Source: Chloroflexota bacterium (GTDB lineage: Bacteria; Chloroflexota; Limnocylindria; Limnocylindrales; CSP1-4). Taken from it: DNA of 64,000 bases. The notes beneath the pieces are model-generated. The model was given only the letters and a program-made list of their open reading frames with translations, was not told the origin of the DNA and did not search any database. The first letter of the stretch is position 1; every line of letters starts with the position of its first letter. Shown here in pieces: positions 8,471 through 17,237 of this stretch. The position numbers and the translations under genes are program-made. The stretch covers positions 38,447 to 102,446 of the forward strand of contig VBEC01000079.1 of NCBI GenBank assembly GCA_005883615.1, in the 5' to 3' direction.

Positions 8471-9730
8471 GTGGCCATGAGCCAGGCGCAACCTGAAGGC
8501 CCCGGCAGGAGCTTCGCCAAGCGCTACGAGGTCGATGAGGGCTGGCAGCTCGATACCCTCGCCGTCCACGCCGGCCAGGAGCCCGACGAGCTGACCGGCG
8601 CGGTGGCGCCGCCGATCTACCAGACGTCGACGTACGCGCAGGACGGGGTGGGTGACCCGCGCGGCGGCTTCGAATATGCGCGCACCCAGAACCCGACGCG
8701 CGCCCGACTAGAGCGGGCGGTCGCGACGCTGGAGGGCGCCGAGCACGGCATCGCCTTCGCCTCCGGGTCGGCGGCGACGGTCACGATCGCCGAGCTGGCC
8801 GCCCCGGATGAAGAGATTCTGGTCGGAGACGACGTCTACGGCGGGACATTCCGCTACTTCGACAAGGTCCTCCGGCCGCGCGGCGTGCGCATCCGCTTCG
8901 TGGACATGACCTCTCGCGACGCGCTGACCGAGGCCCTTTCGGAGCGCACGCGACTCGTCTGGTTCGAAACGCCCACCAACCCCTGGCTGAAACTCGTCGA
9001 CATCGCCCGCGTTGCGGAGGCCGCTCGGGAGTCGTCGGGCGCCCGAGGTGAGCATCCGATCGTTGTCGTCGACAACACCTTCGCCTCGCCGGCCATCCAG
9101 CGGCCGATCGAGCTCGGCGCCGACATCGCCTTCCATTCCGCGACCAAATACCTGGCCGGCCATTCCGACACGGTCAATGGAGTGGTGGCCACGGGCCGTG
9201 CCGAGCTCGCCGAACGACTCCGTTTCCTGCAGAACGCGATGGGCGCCGTACCCGGCCCGTTCGACTGCTTCCTCGTCCTGCGCGGCCTCCGGACGCTCGC
9301 GCTCCGGGCCGAGCGGCACGCACAGAACGCGATGGCCGTCGCGAGCATGCTGGCGGAGCGTGACGACGTCGAGCTGGTCCGCTATCCCGGCTTGACGGAG
9401 GGCCGCCATGCCCATCCGCAAGCCGAACTGGCACGGAACCAGATGCGCGTTGCCGGCGGAATGGTCTCCTTCATACCGGCGGCGGGCGGGCATCACGGGC
9501 GGGATGCCGCAGAGAGGGCCATTGCCCTGTGCGAGGCAACTCGCGTGTTCGCGCTGGCCGAGTCCCTGGGCGGCGTCGAGTCGCTCATCGAGGTTCCGGC
9601 CGTGATGACCCATGCGTCGGTGGCAGGCTCTCCGCTTCAGGTGCCCGACGCCCTGGTGCGCCTGTCATGCGGCATCGAGGCGGCGGACGACCTGATCGCC
9701 GATCTGCGGCAGGCGCTCGATCAAGCGTGA
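8471..9730 (+). CDS. Cystathionine gamma-synthase/gamma-lyase family PLP enzyme
   Basis: A 419-residue enzyme of the Cys/Met-metabolism PLP family. Seen are LDTLAVHAGQEPDELTGAV, the active-site tyrosine region FEYARTQNPTRARLE, the fold-I glycine loop FASGSAAT, the PLP-binding aspartate in VVVDNTFASP and the Schiff-base lysine in FHSATKYLAGHSD (about Lys226). It lies 52 bases after the cystathionine beta-synthase gene, so lyase activity (cystathionine to cysteine) is the likely role; sequence alone cannot separate synthase from lyase. Start is GTG at 8471 or ATG at 8477. Confidence 0.9.
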   Translation: MAMSQAQPEGPGRSFAKRYEVDEGWQLDTLAVHAGQEPDELTGAVAPPIYQTSTYAQDGVGDPRGGFEYARTQNPTRARLERAVATLEGAEHGIAFASGSAATVTIAELAAPDEEILVGDDVYGGTFRYFDKVLRPRGVRIRFVDMTSRDALTEALSERTRLVWFETPTNPWLKLVDIARVAEAARESSGARGEHPIVVVDNTFASPAIQRPIELGADIAFHSATKYLAGHSDTVNGVVATGRAELAERLRFLQNAMGAVPGPFDCFLVLRGLRTLALRAERHAQNAMAVASMLAERDDVELVRYPGLTEGRHAHPQAELARNQMRVAGGMVSFIPAAGGHHGRDAAERAIALCEATRVFALAESLGGVESLIEVPAVMTHASVAGSPLQVPDALVRLSCGIEAADDLIADLRQALDQA

Positions 9731-9784
9731 ATCCGCGCTCCACGCGCGCGCAAACCGCCTCCTGACCGAGGCAGACGTCGGAAG

Positions 9785-12700
9785 TCAGACCCTCCGGACG
9801 GTGATCGTCGTCCCGTTGCTGCTGCCGTCGGGGTCGCGGTTCGCCGACGCCTGGTAGGTGTACCCCGCCTTCGACACGTTGGTGACCGTGAAGACAACGC
9901 TGGCGAGGGATTTCTTGAGCCCGGTCCTGGATACGGTGCACACGCCGCTCGAGCTCGTCGTGCAGGTGGACGTGCCCGTCGCACCGGCGCTCCACGTTCC
10001 GGTCACAGTCGCGCCTCCGACGACCACCCGGTTGCCGTCTTCGACCACGATCGTGACCGTGGCGTTCCAGGCCTTCGTCTGAGTCAGCGAAGATCCATCG
10101 AGATCGCCGATATGAACGGTTGGCGTCGTCACGGCGTTGACGGCGATCGACACGGTCGCGGTGGTCGAGCCACCCGACCCGTCGGCCACCCGATAGGTGA
10201 ACTGGTCGTTGCCGACGAAGCCGCCGTTTGACGTGTAGGTGACGGTGGCGTGGTCCGCATTGGGGGAGCCCGGCGAGCAGGCCTGGCCCGCGATCGAACC
10301 AAGTGATCCATTGAGCGGCGAATCCGTGATGCTGAACGTCAACTCACAGGTCTCGACGTCGGTGCCGTCGAGCGTGATCGTGACGGGCGTCCCCGTCGTC
10401 GTGATGGCGCTCTTCGCCGCCGCGGTCGGCACGTCGTTGACGGACGTCACGGTGATCGATACGGCGCCGGTGGACGTGGCGGTCCCGTCGGACACCGTGT
10501 AACTGAACGAATCGGAGCCGTTGTAGTTGGCGGCCGGCACGTAGCGCGCCTTGCCGGCCACGACCGAGGTCGCGCCGTGGGTAGCCGCGCCGACGCCGGT
10601 TAGCGAGAGCGAATTGCCGTCGACGTCCGTGTCATTGGCCAGCACGTCCACGTCGACTGACCCGTCCTCCGCCACGGTCGCGGAGTCCGCGTTCGCGACC
10701 GGGGCGTCGTTCACCGGAGTGACGGTGATGGAAACCGTGCCCTGCGCCGTGCCGCCATTGCCGTCGGATACGGTATACGTGAACGAATCGGAGCCGTTGT
10801 AGTTGGCGGCCGGCACGTAGCGCGCCTTGCCGGCCACGACCGAGGTCGCGCCGTGGGAAGCCGCGCCGACGCCGGTTAGCGAGAGCGTGTTGCCGTCGAC
10901 GTCCGTGTCATTGGCCAGCACGTCCACGTCGACTGACCCGTCCTCCGCCACGGTAGCGGAGTCCGCGTTCGCAACTGGCGGATGGTTGATCGCCGTCACG
11001 CTGATCGATACGCTCCCCTGGGCCGTCGTGGTCCCGTCGGACACGGTGTAGGTGAACGAGTCGGGGCCGGTGTAGCTTCCCGACGGGACGTAATGGACGG
11101 TCCCGTCGAGGTTGGCCGAGGCGGTCCCGTGCGCGGCCGCGCCGACCCCCGCGAGCGACAGCGAATCGCCGTCGACGTCGGTATCGTTCGCCAGGACCGG
11201 GACGTCCACCGAGCTGCCTTCGGCCACGCTCGCCGAGTCCGGGTTCGCGACCGGGGCGTCGTTCACCGGAGTGACGGTGATGGAAACCGTGCCCTGGGCC
11301 GTGCCGCCGTTGCCGTCGGATACGGTGTACGTGAAGGAGTCGGCGCCGTTGTAGTTGGCGGCCGGCGTGTAGCGGACCGAGCCGTTGGGCTGGAGGCTGG
11401 CGGTGCCGTGCGACGGGCTGCCAACGGCGGAGACGCTAAGGGTCTGGCCCGCGTCGGGATCGGAGTCGTTAGCCAGGACGGCCACGTCGACGAATCCATC
11501 CTCGGCCACGCTGGCAGTGTCGGCTGTGGCCAGCGGCGGATGATTGACCACGCCGCCCGGCGGGTTCGTGATGAGCGCGGTCTGCACGTTGACGAGCCCG
11601 CAGCCGTACCAGTTCGGATAGCGCGAATCGGTCCTCGCCGGGTAGCTCGCCGTGTCGGCCGTCGCGCAGAGATGAGCGCGGATCTCGTCGAACGTCGTGC
11701 CGTTGCCATTCGTGTCGGTCATTCCGTAGCCGACCAGCAGCGCCACGGCGCCGGCCAGGTGCGGCGACGCCATCGAGGTGCCGCTCAACCAGTTGTAGCC
11801 ATTTGGCGAGCAGAACATGCAGGTGCCAACGGGCACCGTAGAGACGATGTTGTCGCCGGGCGCACCGAAATCCACCTCCGGTCCGGTGCACGAGTATCCG
11901 GTCAGCTGGTCGTTGCTGCCCGTGTAGGTGGTGGCAAGGACCTCCGGGTACGCGGCCGGATATGCCACCGGACAGCCATAGAACAGCTCGATCCAGCTGA
12001 GGGGATTCACATTGCCGGAAGCGGCGACCATGAGCAGGCCGGTGAGATATGCGTTGTGGACCGCCTGCTGAAGCGCCGCGTTCTGGTCGTGCGTGCCCAA
12101 GCTCATGTTGACGACCTGCATGCCGTTGTCGACCGACCACTGGAGCGCCGCGATCAGGTTGCTTTCGTCGCCGTTCCCGCTGGCGTCCAGGATCTTCAGC
12201 CCGTACACCCAGGCGTCGGGGGCCACACCTGCCACGAGGTAGCCGTTGTGCTCGGCGGCCAGGATGCCCGACACGTGCGTCCCATGGCCGTTGTCGTCCA
12301 TCGGATCCGTGTCGTTATTCACGAAGTCGTAGCCGCCCTTGTAGTGGCCGAGCAGCTCCGGGTCGACGACCGGCGGCTCGGCGGAGGGCGGCTGGTCGTG
12401 GATGTAGTCAATGCCCGTATCGATGATGGCGACCTTGACGCCGGCGCCGGTGATGCCCGCCTGGAAGGTGGCCTGGCCACCGATCCGGTTGACGCCCCAG
12501 GCGTTGTCGTACTCGAGGTCGCTCGCCGTGAGCGTCAGGTCGGTGTCAACCTCCGCAACCAGCGGGTTGTGCCGCAGTCCGGCGATCGCATTGGCCGGGA
12601 CGGATGCGGAGATGCCCTTGATCAGGTGGAAGGTGCGCTTCACCTTACCGCCGGCCTTCTCGACCGCGGCCCTGGCTGCCGCGCCGGGGCGATCCCTGAA

Positions 12701-12886
12701 CAGCACGATCACCTTGGTCGGCCTGGTGCTCGCGTCCGAGCCGGAGAGGGCCGCCTGGCCTCCTCCCGCCTGGCTGCCAAGCACGTCGGCGGGCAGGAGC
12801 GTCAGGATCAGTGCGGCCGCGGCGGTTCCGGCCGCCAGGCTGCGCGCCACGCTTGACGGGCCACTCCAGCGCACGAAGCGCCCCAT
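9785..12886 (-). CDS. Secreted subtilisin-like serine protease with tandem Ig/cadherin-like repeats
   Basis: A 1033-residue exported S8 peptidase. Order: signal peptide (about 1-38), I9-type propeptide (about 55-122, KVIVLFRDRPGAAARAAVEK), catalytic domain with Asp156 (VAIIDTGIDY), His201 (NGHGTHVSG), oxyanion Asn292 and Ser371 (SGTSMASPH), then five repeats of about 92 residues from about 448 to 900, each with the pattern VAEDGSVDVDVLANDTDVDG ... YNGSDSFTYTVSDG. A further Ig-like C-terminal segment follows. No sorting signal or dockerin is seen. The ATG at 12886 follows GGGAGG and the Arg-containing signal sequence; the longer frame upstream is discarded. Likely degrades extracellular protein. 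Confidence 0.92.
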   Translation of the reverse strand: MGRFVRWSGPSSVARSLAAGTAAAALILTLLPADVLGSQAGGGQAALSGSDASTRPTKVIVLFRDRPGAAARAAVEKAGGKVKRTFHLIKGISASVPANAIAGLRHNPLVAEVDTDLTLTASDLEYDNAWGVNRIGGQATFQAGITGAGVKVAIIDTGIDYIHDQPPSAEPPVVDPELLGHYKGGYDFVNNDTDPMDDNGHGTHVSGILAAEHNGYLVAGVAPDAWVYGLKILDASGNGDESNLIAALQWSVDNGMQVVNMSLGTHDQNAALQQAVHNAYLTGLLMVAASGNVNPLSWIELFYGCPVAYPAAYPEVLATTYTGSNDQLTGYSCTGPEVDFGAPGDNIVSTVPVGTCMFCSPNGYNWLSGTSMASPHLAGAVALLVGYGMTDTNGNGTTFDEIRAHLCATADTASYPARTDSRYPNWYGCGLVNVQTALITNPPGGVVNHPPLATADTASVAEDGFVDVAVLANDSDPDAGQTLSVSAVGSPSHGTASLQPNGSVRYTPAANYNGADSFTYTVSDGNGGTAQGTVSITVTPVNDAPVANPDSASVAEGSSVDVPVLANDTDVDGDSLSLAGVGAAAHGTASANLDGTVHYVPSGSYTGPDSFTYTVSDGTTTAQGSVSISVTAINHPPVANADSATVAEDGSVDVDVLANDTDVDGNTLSLTGVGAASHGATSVVAGKARYVPAANYNGSDSFTYTVSDGNGGTAQGTVSITVTPVNDAPVANADSATVAEDGSVDVDVLANDTDVDGNSLSLTGVGAATHGATSVVAGKARYVPAANYNGSDSFSYTVSDGTATSTGAVSITVTSVNDVPTAAAKSAITTTGTPVTITLDGTDVETCELTFSITDSPLNGSLGSIAGQACSPGSPNADHATVTYTSNGGFVGNDQFTYRVADGSGGSTTATVSIAVNAVTTPTVHIGDLDGSSLTQTKAWNATVTIVVEDGNRVVVGGATVTGTWSAGATGTSTCTTSSSGVCTVSRTGLKKSLASVVFTVTNVSKAGYTYQASANRDPDGSSNGTTITVRRV
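10505..10973 (-). repeat. Near-identical 193-bp coding repeats in the subtilase tail
   Basis: The blocks 10505-10697 and 10781-10973 differ at only about six positions, a spacing of 276 bases or 92 codons. Other repeats in the same tail are clearly diverged, so this pair was copied or converted recently. A second pair (about 10692-10786 and 11245-11340) is also nearly identical. Confidence 0.85.
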
Positions 12887-13067
12887 GTCGTGCCTCCCGA
12901 ATCCCTCGCCCGGCTCGGACCCAACCCTCGGATTCGTGACGGTACGCCGGCAGGGGGCCCTCAGTCCATAGGGAAAATGCCCTGTTGGACGAGGCGCCTT
13001 CGGGATGGTGACCGGGAGCACCGCCTTTCGGTACGATCAGGTAGTTTCGACCGGACCGAGTGCGCCC

Positions 13068-13073
13068 TAGCCT
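13068..13073 (+). promoter_or_regulatory. Predicted -10 box TAGCCT, leaderless start of 13081 gene
   Basis: TAGCCT is seven bases before the ATG at 13081 and no ribosome-binding site intervenes. Confidence 0.42.
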
Positions 13074-13080
13074 GCCGCGC

Positions 13081-13686
13081 ATGTCGGCCCCAGGTCTGTC
13101 CAGCCGCCTGAGCCTGATCCTCGACCGGGCGCCCGAGGACGTCTTCGAGCCCGACTCGGTGTCCGACGCTCCGATGGTGCCCTTCGAGGCATACGCCGAG
13201 GACTCGCGAGTCTTCGGCTGGGTCCGCTTGAACGCCGACCGTCTCACCGACCTCCTCAACGCCTACGACGAGCTCCACCTCGCGAACGTCGAGATCGAGA
13301 GCCTGACCGGCGGCACGACGGAGATCGCGACGGAGATCCTCGTCCTCCGCGACCAGCTGATCGCCGTCCACGCCGGACATCCACGGGGCGACGAGAACCA
13401 GCGACGAAGAACGCGCAAGCACCCCGTCGCCGTCCAGGCTCGCCACTATCTGATCGGCGGCTACGTTCACGCGGCGCCTGGCGTCGATCCCATAGCGAGC
13501 CTGCGCGAGCGACCGCCGATGATCCCGCTGACCGAAGCCTGGATCGAGTACTGGTCGGGCGGCCAGCGCAAGCGCCAGTGGGTCGGGACCCTCGTCGTCA
13601 ATCGCGACCTCACCGACTCGATTCGCCTCGTGACAGAGGACGATCTCTCCTTCGGACGCCTGAGACACCTGCCACCCCAGGCCTGA
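13081..13686 (+). CDS. Conserved-looking hypothetical cytosolic protein
   Basis: A 201-residue protein I cannot assign. The N-terminal half holds FGWVRLNADRLTDLLNAYDE followed by IEIESLTGG-like sequence; the middle (HPRGDENQRRRTRKH) is basic; the C-terminal half contains IEYWSGGQRKRQWVGTLVVN, which reads like a small beta-barrel. There is no signal peptide or membrane helix. The ATG at 13081 follows a TAGCCT box by seven bases; a GTG at 13060 is the alternative. It is divergent from the subtilase and 42 bases before the LMF gene. Confidence 0.62.
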   Translation: MSAPGLSSRLSLILDRAPEDVFEPDSVSDAPMVPFEAYAEDSRVFGWVRLNADRLTDLLNAYDELHLANVEIESLTGGTTEIATEILVLRDQLIAVHAGHPRGDENQRRRTRKHPVAVQARHYLIGGYVHAAPGVDPIASLRERPPMIPLTEAWIEYWSGGQRKRQWVGTLVVNRDLTDSIRLVTEDDLSFGRLRHLPPQA

Positions 13687-13728
13687 TCGGTCCATCGTCT
13701 CGCCCCGCGCTCGGGTGAGCATCGTGGG

Positions 13729-15237
13729 ATGCTTTCCCGAACGGCCATGCCCTGGTTCTCGGCTCCTGATTACTGGCTGGCGAGGGAGATCCTCGAGCGC
13801 CTGCTCGGGGCCATCTACCTGTTCGCGTTCGCGACCGTCATCCATCAGTTCCGGCCGTTGCTCGGTGAGAACGGGCTGCTGCCGGTGCCCGAATTCCTGC
13901 GCTCGACGCGATTCCGCGATGCGCCGACCCTGTTCCGCCTGCACTACTCGGACAGGCTGGCCGTCGCCTTCGGATGGCTCGGCGGCATCCTCGCCGCCGC
14001 GGTAGTGCTCGGCCTGCCGCAGCTGGCTCCTACGCCCGTCACGATGCTCACCTGGGTCGTCCTGTGGGTGCTCTATCTGAGCGTCGTCAACGTCGGGCAG
14101 CGCTGGTACTCGTTCGGTTGGGAATCGCTCCTGCTCGAGGCCGGATTCCTGGCCATCTTCCTGGGCGACGACCGGACGCCGCCGCCGTTCCTGATCCTGA
14201 TTCTCTTTCGGTGGCTTGCCTTCCGCGTCGAATTCGGGGCCGGGCTGATCAAGCTGCGAGGCGATCCGTGCTGGCGCGATCTGACCTGCCTCGACTACCA
14301 CCACGAGACGCAGCCCATGCCCAACCCGTTGAGCTGGTACTTCCACCATCTGCCGCGACCGCTCCATCGGGTCGAGGTGTTGGGCAACTTTTTCGCGCAG
14401 CTCGTTGCGCCGTTCGGACTCTTCCTGCCCCAGCCGATCGCGGGACTGTCCGCCCTGGTGATGATCGGCACCCAGGGCTACCTCGTCGTGAGCGGCAACT
14501 ACGCCTGGCTGAACTGGATCACGATCGTTGCGGCGCTGGCCGGCATCCCGGACGACTTCTATCGCGTGTTCGTTGGGTTCAGCCTGCCCCTTCTGACCGA
14601 TCCGGCGCCCTGGTTCGTGGGCGTCGTGCTCCTCCTGACAGCGCTCGTCGTGGTCCTCAGCTGGTGGCCAGTCGCGAACATGATCAGCCCGGGCCAGGTC
14701 ATGAACCAGAGCTTCAACCAGCTCCACCTCGTGAACACGTACGGGGCGTTTGGCAGCGTCACCAGGGTGCGCTACGAGGTGATCGTGGAGGGCACGGCCG
14801 AAGAGCTGCCCCGTCCCGGCGACTGGCGTGAGTACGAATTCATCGGCAAGCCGGGGGATCCTGCCCGGCGGCCGCCCCAGATCGCGCCCTACCATCTCAG
14901 GCTGGACTGGCTGATGTGGTTCGCCGCACTGTCCCCTGCGTACGCCCGGGAGTGGTTCATGCCATTGCTTCAGAAGCTGCTGGAGGGTGACCCGGCAATC
15001 CGGGCTCTGATCCGGCGCGATCCCTTCGCTACCGGCGAGCCGCCGCGCTACATCCGCGCCCTCTACTACCGCTACCGCTACACCACGTGGCAGGAGCGAC
15101 GCGCGACCGGGCATTGGTGGTACCGCGAACCGGTCGGGGACTACCTGCCCACGGTCACGCTGGCGCCACGAGGGGAAGCCCGGGAGGCCGAGCTCGATCC
15201 GGACCTGCCGGCTTCCACCCGTCGAGGCGCTGACTGA
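13729..15237 (+). CDS. Lipase maturation factor-like membrane protein
   Basis: A 502-residue polytopic protein matching bacterial relatives of LMF1/LMF2. Typical segments are YWLAREILERLLGAIYLFAF near the N-terminus, QRWYSFGWESLLLEAGFLAI, LFRWLAFRVEFGAGLIKLRG, CLDYHHETQPMPNPLSWY and the post-membrane TRVRYEVIVEG domain. In animals the family helps lipases fold in the ER; the bacterial role is unknown. It is separated from the following FAD oxidoreductase by three bases, so the two are surely co-transcribed. Confidence 0.9.
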   Translation: MLSRTAMPWFSAPDYWLAREILERLLGAIYLFAFATVIHQFRPLLGENGLLPVPEFLRSTRFRDAPTLFRLHYSDRLAVAFGWLGGILAAAVVLGLPQLAPTPVTMLTWVVLWVLYLSVVNVGQRWYSFGWESLLLEAGFLAIFLGDDRTPPPFLILILFRWLAFRVEFGAGLIKLRGDPCWRDLTCLDYHHETQPMPNPLSWYFHHLPRPLHRVEVLGNFFAQLVAPFGLFLPQPIAGLSALVMIGTQGYLVVSGNYAWLNWITIVAALAGIPDDFYRVFVGFSLPLLTDPAPWFVGVVLLLTALVVVLSWWPVANMISPGQVMNQSFNQLHLVNTYGAFGSVTRVRYEVIVEGTAEELPRPGDWREYEFIGKPGDPARRPPQIAPYHLRLDWLMWFAALSPAYAREWFMPLLQKLLEGDPAIRALIRRDPFATGEPPRYIRALYYRYRYTTWQERRATGHWWYREPVGDYLPTVTLAPRGEAREAELDPDLPASTRRGAD

Positions 15238-15240
15238 CCC

Positions 15241-16698
15241 ATGGTCGGCCAGCCTTCGGCCTTCGACGCGGTCGTTGTGGGCGCGGGTCCGAACGGGTTG
15301 GCTGCGGCGATCACCCTAGCCCGAGCCGGACGCGCCGTGCAGGTTCTCGAGGGAGCGGACATGGTCGGTGGCGGGAGCCGCTCGGCCGAACTGACGCTGC
15401 CGGGCTTCGTCCACGACGTGTGCAGCGCCGTTCACCCGCTGGCCCGATCGTCGCCCTTCTTCCGTGAGCTGCCACTCGACCGGCACGGACTGCGGTGGAT
15501 CGAGCCAGAGGTGCAGCTGGCCCATCCGTTCGACGATTCAGAGACCGCCTTCGCCTTCCGCTCCCTCGACGAGACGGCAGCCTCCCTCGGCCCGGACGCG
15601 GAGGCCTATCGAGGCCTGCTGGGTCCGGTCGCGAGACGCTGGGATCTGGTCATGGACCTCGCGGCCCCATTCCACATTCCGCTCAACCCGTTGACGGCCG
15701 TCCGAGCGGCGAGCTTCGGGCGCCATGCGATCCAGTCCGTGACGCGCCTCGCGAGGCGATTCGAGACGCCGCAGGCGCGCGCGCTGCTCGGGGGCTGCGC
15801 GGCGCACTCGATGCTGCGCCTGACCGAGCCTCTCAGTGGGGCCTTCGGGCTCGTTCTCCTCAGCAGCGCCCACGCGGTCGGCTGGCCCATCACCGCAGGG
15901 GGCTCCCAGCGCCTCGCCGACGCGCTGAATTCGTATCTCGCGGAGCTCGGTGGGGAGGTGGTCACGGACCGGCATGTCGCCTCCCTCAACGAGCTGCCTC
16001 CCCGCCGGGCGTCGTTGCTGGACCTGTCGCCGAAGGGTGTCCTGGCGGTCGTCGGCGAAGAGCGCCTCCGCCGCGGGCTCCTCGGTCGCTGGTACGTCCG
16101 CCAGCTGCGTCGGTTCCGCTATGGGCCCGGAGTCTTCAAGCTCGACCTCGCCCTCGACGGCCCGATCCCCTGGCGAGACCCGAAGATCCTGCGCGCCGCG
16201 ACGGTCCACCTGGGTGGCACGCTCGAGGAGATGGCCGCCTCGGAAGACGCGGTACGCCATGGCCGCGTTTCGGAACGCCCCTTCGTGCTGCTCGTCCAGC
16301 CGTCGCTGTTCGACCCTTCCCGGGCACCGGCGGGCAAGCACACGGTCTGGGCGTATTGCCACGTTCCGAACGGGTCGCTTGTGAACATGACGCAGGCGAT
16401 CCTGGCCCAGATCGAGCGCTTTGCACCCGGCGTTCGGGACCTGATCATCGGTACGAGTGAGCGCGGCCCGGCCGAGGTCGAAGCGGAGAACCCGAACTAC
16501 GTCGGCGGCGACATCGCCGGCGGCCTCCAGGATCTGCGCCAGTTCTTCACCCGGCCGGCAATCCGGCTCGACCCATACCGGACGCCCGATCCCAGCGTGT
16601 TCATCTGCTCGGCTTCGACTCCGCCGGGCAATGGGGTACACGGGCTGTGCGGCTGGTACGCCGCGCGCTCGGCGTTGAGGGGCCCACTGCGCGACTAG
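15241..16698 (+). CDS. FAD-dependent oxidoreductase, phytoene desaturase-like
   Basis: A 485-residue flavoprotein. The Rossmann dinucleotide fold is at the start (VVVGAGPNGLAAAITLARAG), followed by VGGGSRSAELTLPGFVHDVC. The C-terminal FAD segment reads FICSASTPPGNGVHGLCGWY. The family (CrtI-type/phytoene dehydrogenase-like) includes desaturases, isomerases and retinol saturases; no carotenoid genes are nearby, so the substrate is unknown. Its ATG is three bases after the LMF stop. Confidence 0.85.
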   Translation: MVGQPSAFDAVVVGAGPNGLAAAITLARAGRAVQVLEGADMVGGGSRSAELTLPGFVHDVCSAVHPLARSSPFFRELPLDRHGLRWIEPEVQLAHPFDDSETAFAFRSLDETAASLGPDAEAYRGLLGPVARRWDLVMDLAAPFHIPLNPLTAVRAASFGRHAIQSVTRLARRFETPQARALLGGCAAHSMLRLTEPLSGAFGLVLLSSAHAVGWPITAGGSQRLADALNSYLAELGGEVVTDRHVASLNELPPRRASLLDLSPKGVLAVVGEERLRRGLLGRWYVRQLRRFRYGPGVFKLDLALDGPIPWRDPKILRAATVHLGGTLEEMAASEDAVRHGRVSERPFVLLVQPSLFDPSRAPAGKHTVWAYCHVPNGSLVNMTQAILAQIERFAPGVRDLIIGTSERGPAEVEAENPNYVGGDIAGGLQDLRQFFTRPAIRLDPYRTPDPSVFICSASTPPGNGVHGLCGWYAARSALRGPLRD

Positions 16699-16778
16699 CA
16701 GCCGACTATTCAGCCTGGCCGCCGTCGGCCCCCTCAAACGGTGACGGCTCCCCGGCCGTGCCGGTCTTCCCGGGCCCA

Positions 16779-17055
16779 TCACCTGGTGCCGGAGGCCTCG
16801 AGGGCCGGCGAGCCCGAGGTCGCCCGCACGGGCTCGGACGCACCCACGCGAATTCGGCCGGGAATGGCCAGCGCGGTCACCGCGGCCAATGCCACGATCG
16901 CCGCCCCGACCCACACCGCCGGCACGAGGCCGGCCACGTACGCCGAGGGGGAGACGTACGACCCGTTCGCCGAGAAGACCGGTGCCAAAACAGCCACACC
17001 GAACACGCCGCCAACCTCGCGAATTGCGTTGTTGGCGCCCGAAGTCAGTTGTCAA
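16779..17055 (-). pseudogene. C-terminal remnant of an MFS (DHA2/EmrB-like) drug exporter
   Basis: The minus strand encodes QLTSGANNAIREVGGVFGVA then a last hydrophobic segment (VPAVWVGAAIVALAAVTAL) and a stop, the typical final fifth of a 14-helix EmrB/QacA-type transporter. A TGA lies directly before the QLTSG segment, and no earlier part of the gene exists in the adjoining sequence, which instead carries palindromic repeats. The gene was therefore truncated at its 5' side near 17053. Confidence 0.72.
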
Positions 17056-17085
17056 GAGCGAACGCGGGGCGACGCCTGCGAGGCG

Positions 17086-17198
17086 CCATTCACCATCGAA
17101 TGGGTTTGGCACGCCACCACGAATGCAGAGAGCACCGGTTGCCTTATCGGGCCGGCCTGCATGCGGGGTGCCTGCCCGAATCCATTCACCATTGAATG
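17086..17198. repeat. Two palindromic 17-bp repeats bounding a 78-bp spacer
   Basis: CCATTCACCATCGAATGG at 17086-17103 recurs as CCATTCACCATTGAATG at 17182-17198. Each copy is itself an imperfect palindrome (CCATTC / GAATGG). They lie directly beside the broken end of the MFS remnant, as expected for the ends of a small mobile element or a recombination scar. No transposase is present. Confidence 0.55.
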
Positions 17199-17237
17199 AA
17201 CCGGATCCCATGACGGCTGCGACTCCGGACGGGCGAG

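Noticed and set aside
9785..11545. Repeats in this stretch as a CRISPR or mobile array
   Set aside because: The units are 276 bases and stay in frame with the subtilase; they encode Ig-like protein domains.
10982..12856. 624-codon plus-strand frame opposite the subtilase
   Set aside because: It mirrors the catalytic domain on the other strand; Val/Gly/Arg-rich composition without motifs.
12961..15114. Long 717-codon open frame on the minus strand opposite the 13081 and LMF genes
   Set aside because: It is the antisense of two well-supported genes; the translation is rich in His, Gln, Arg and Asp with no domain pattern, the usual shadow frame in GC-rich DNA.
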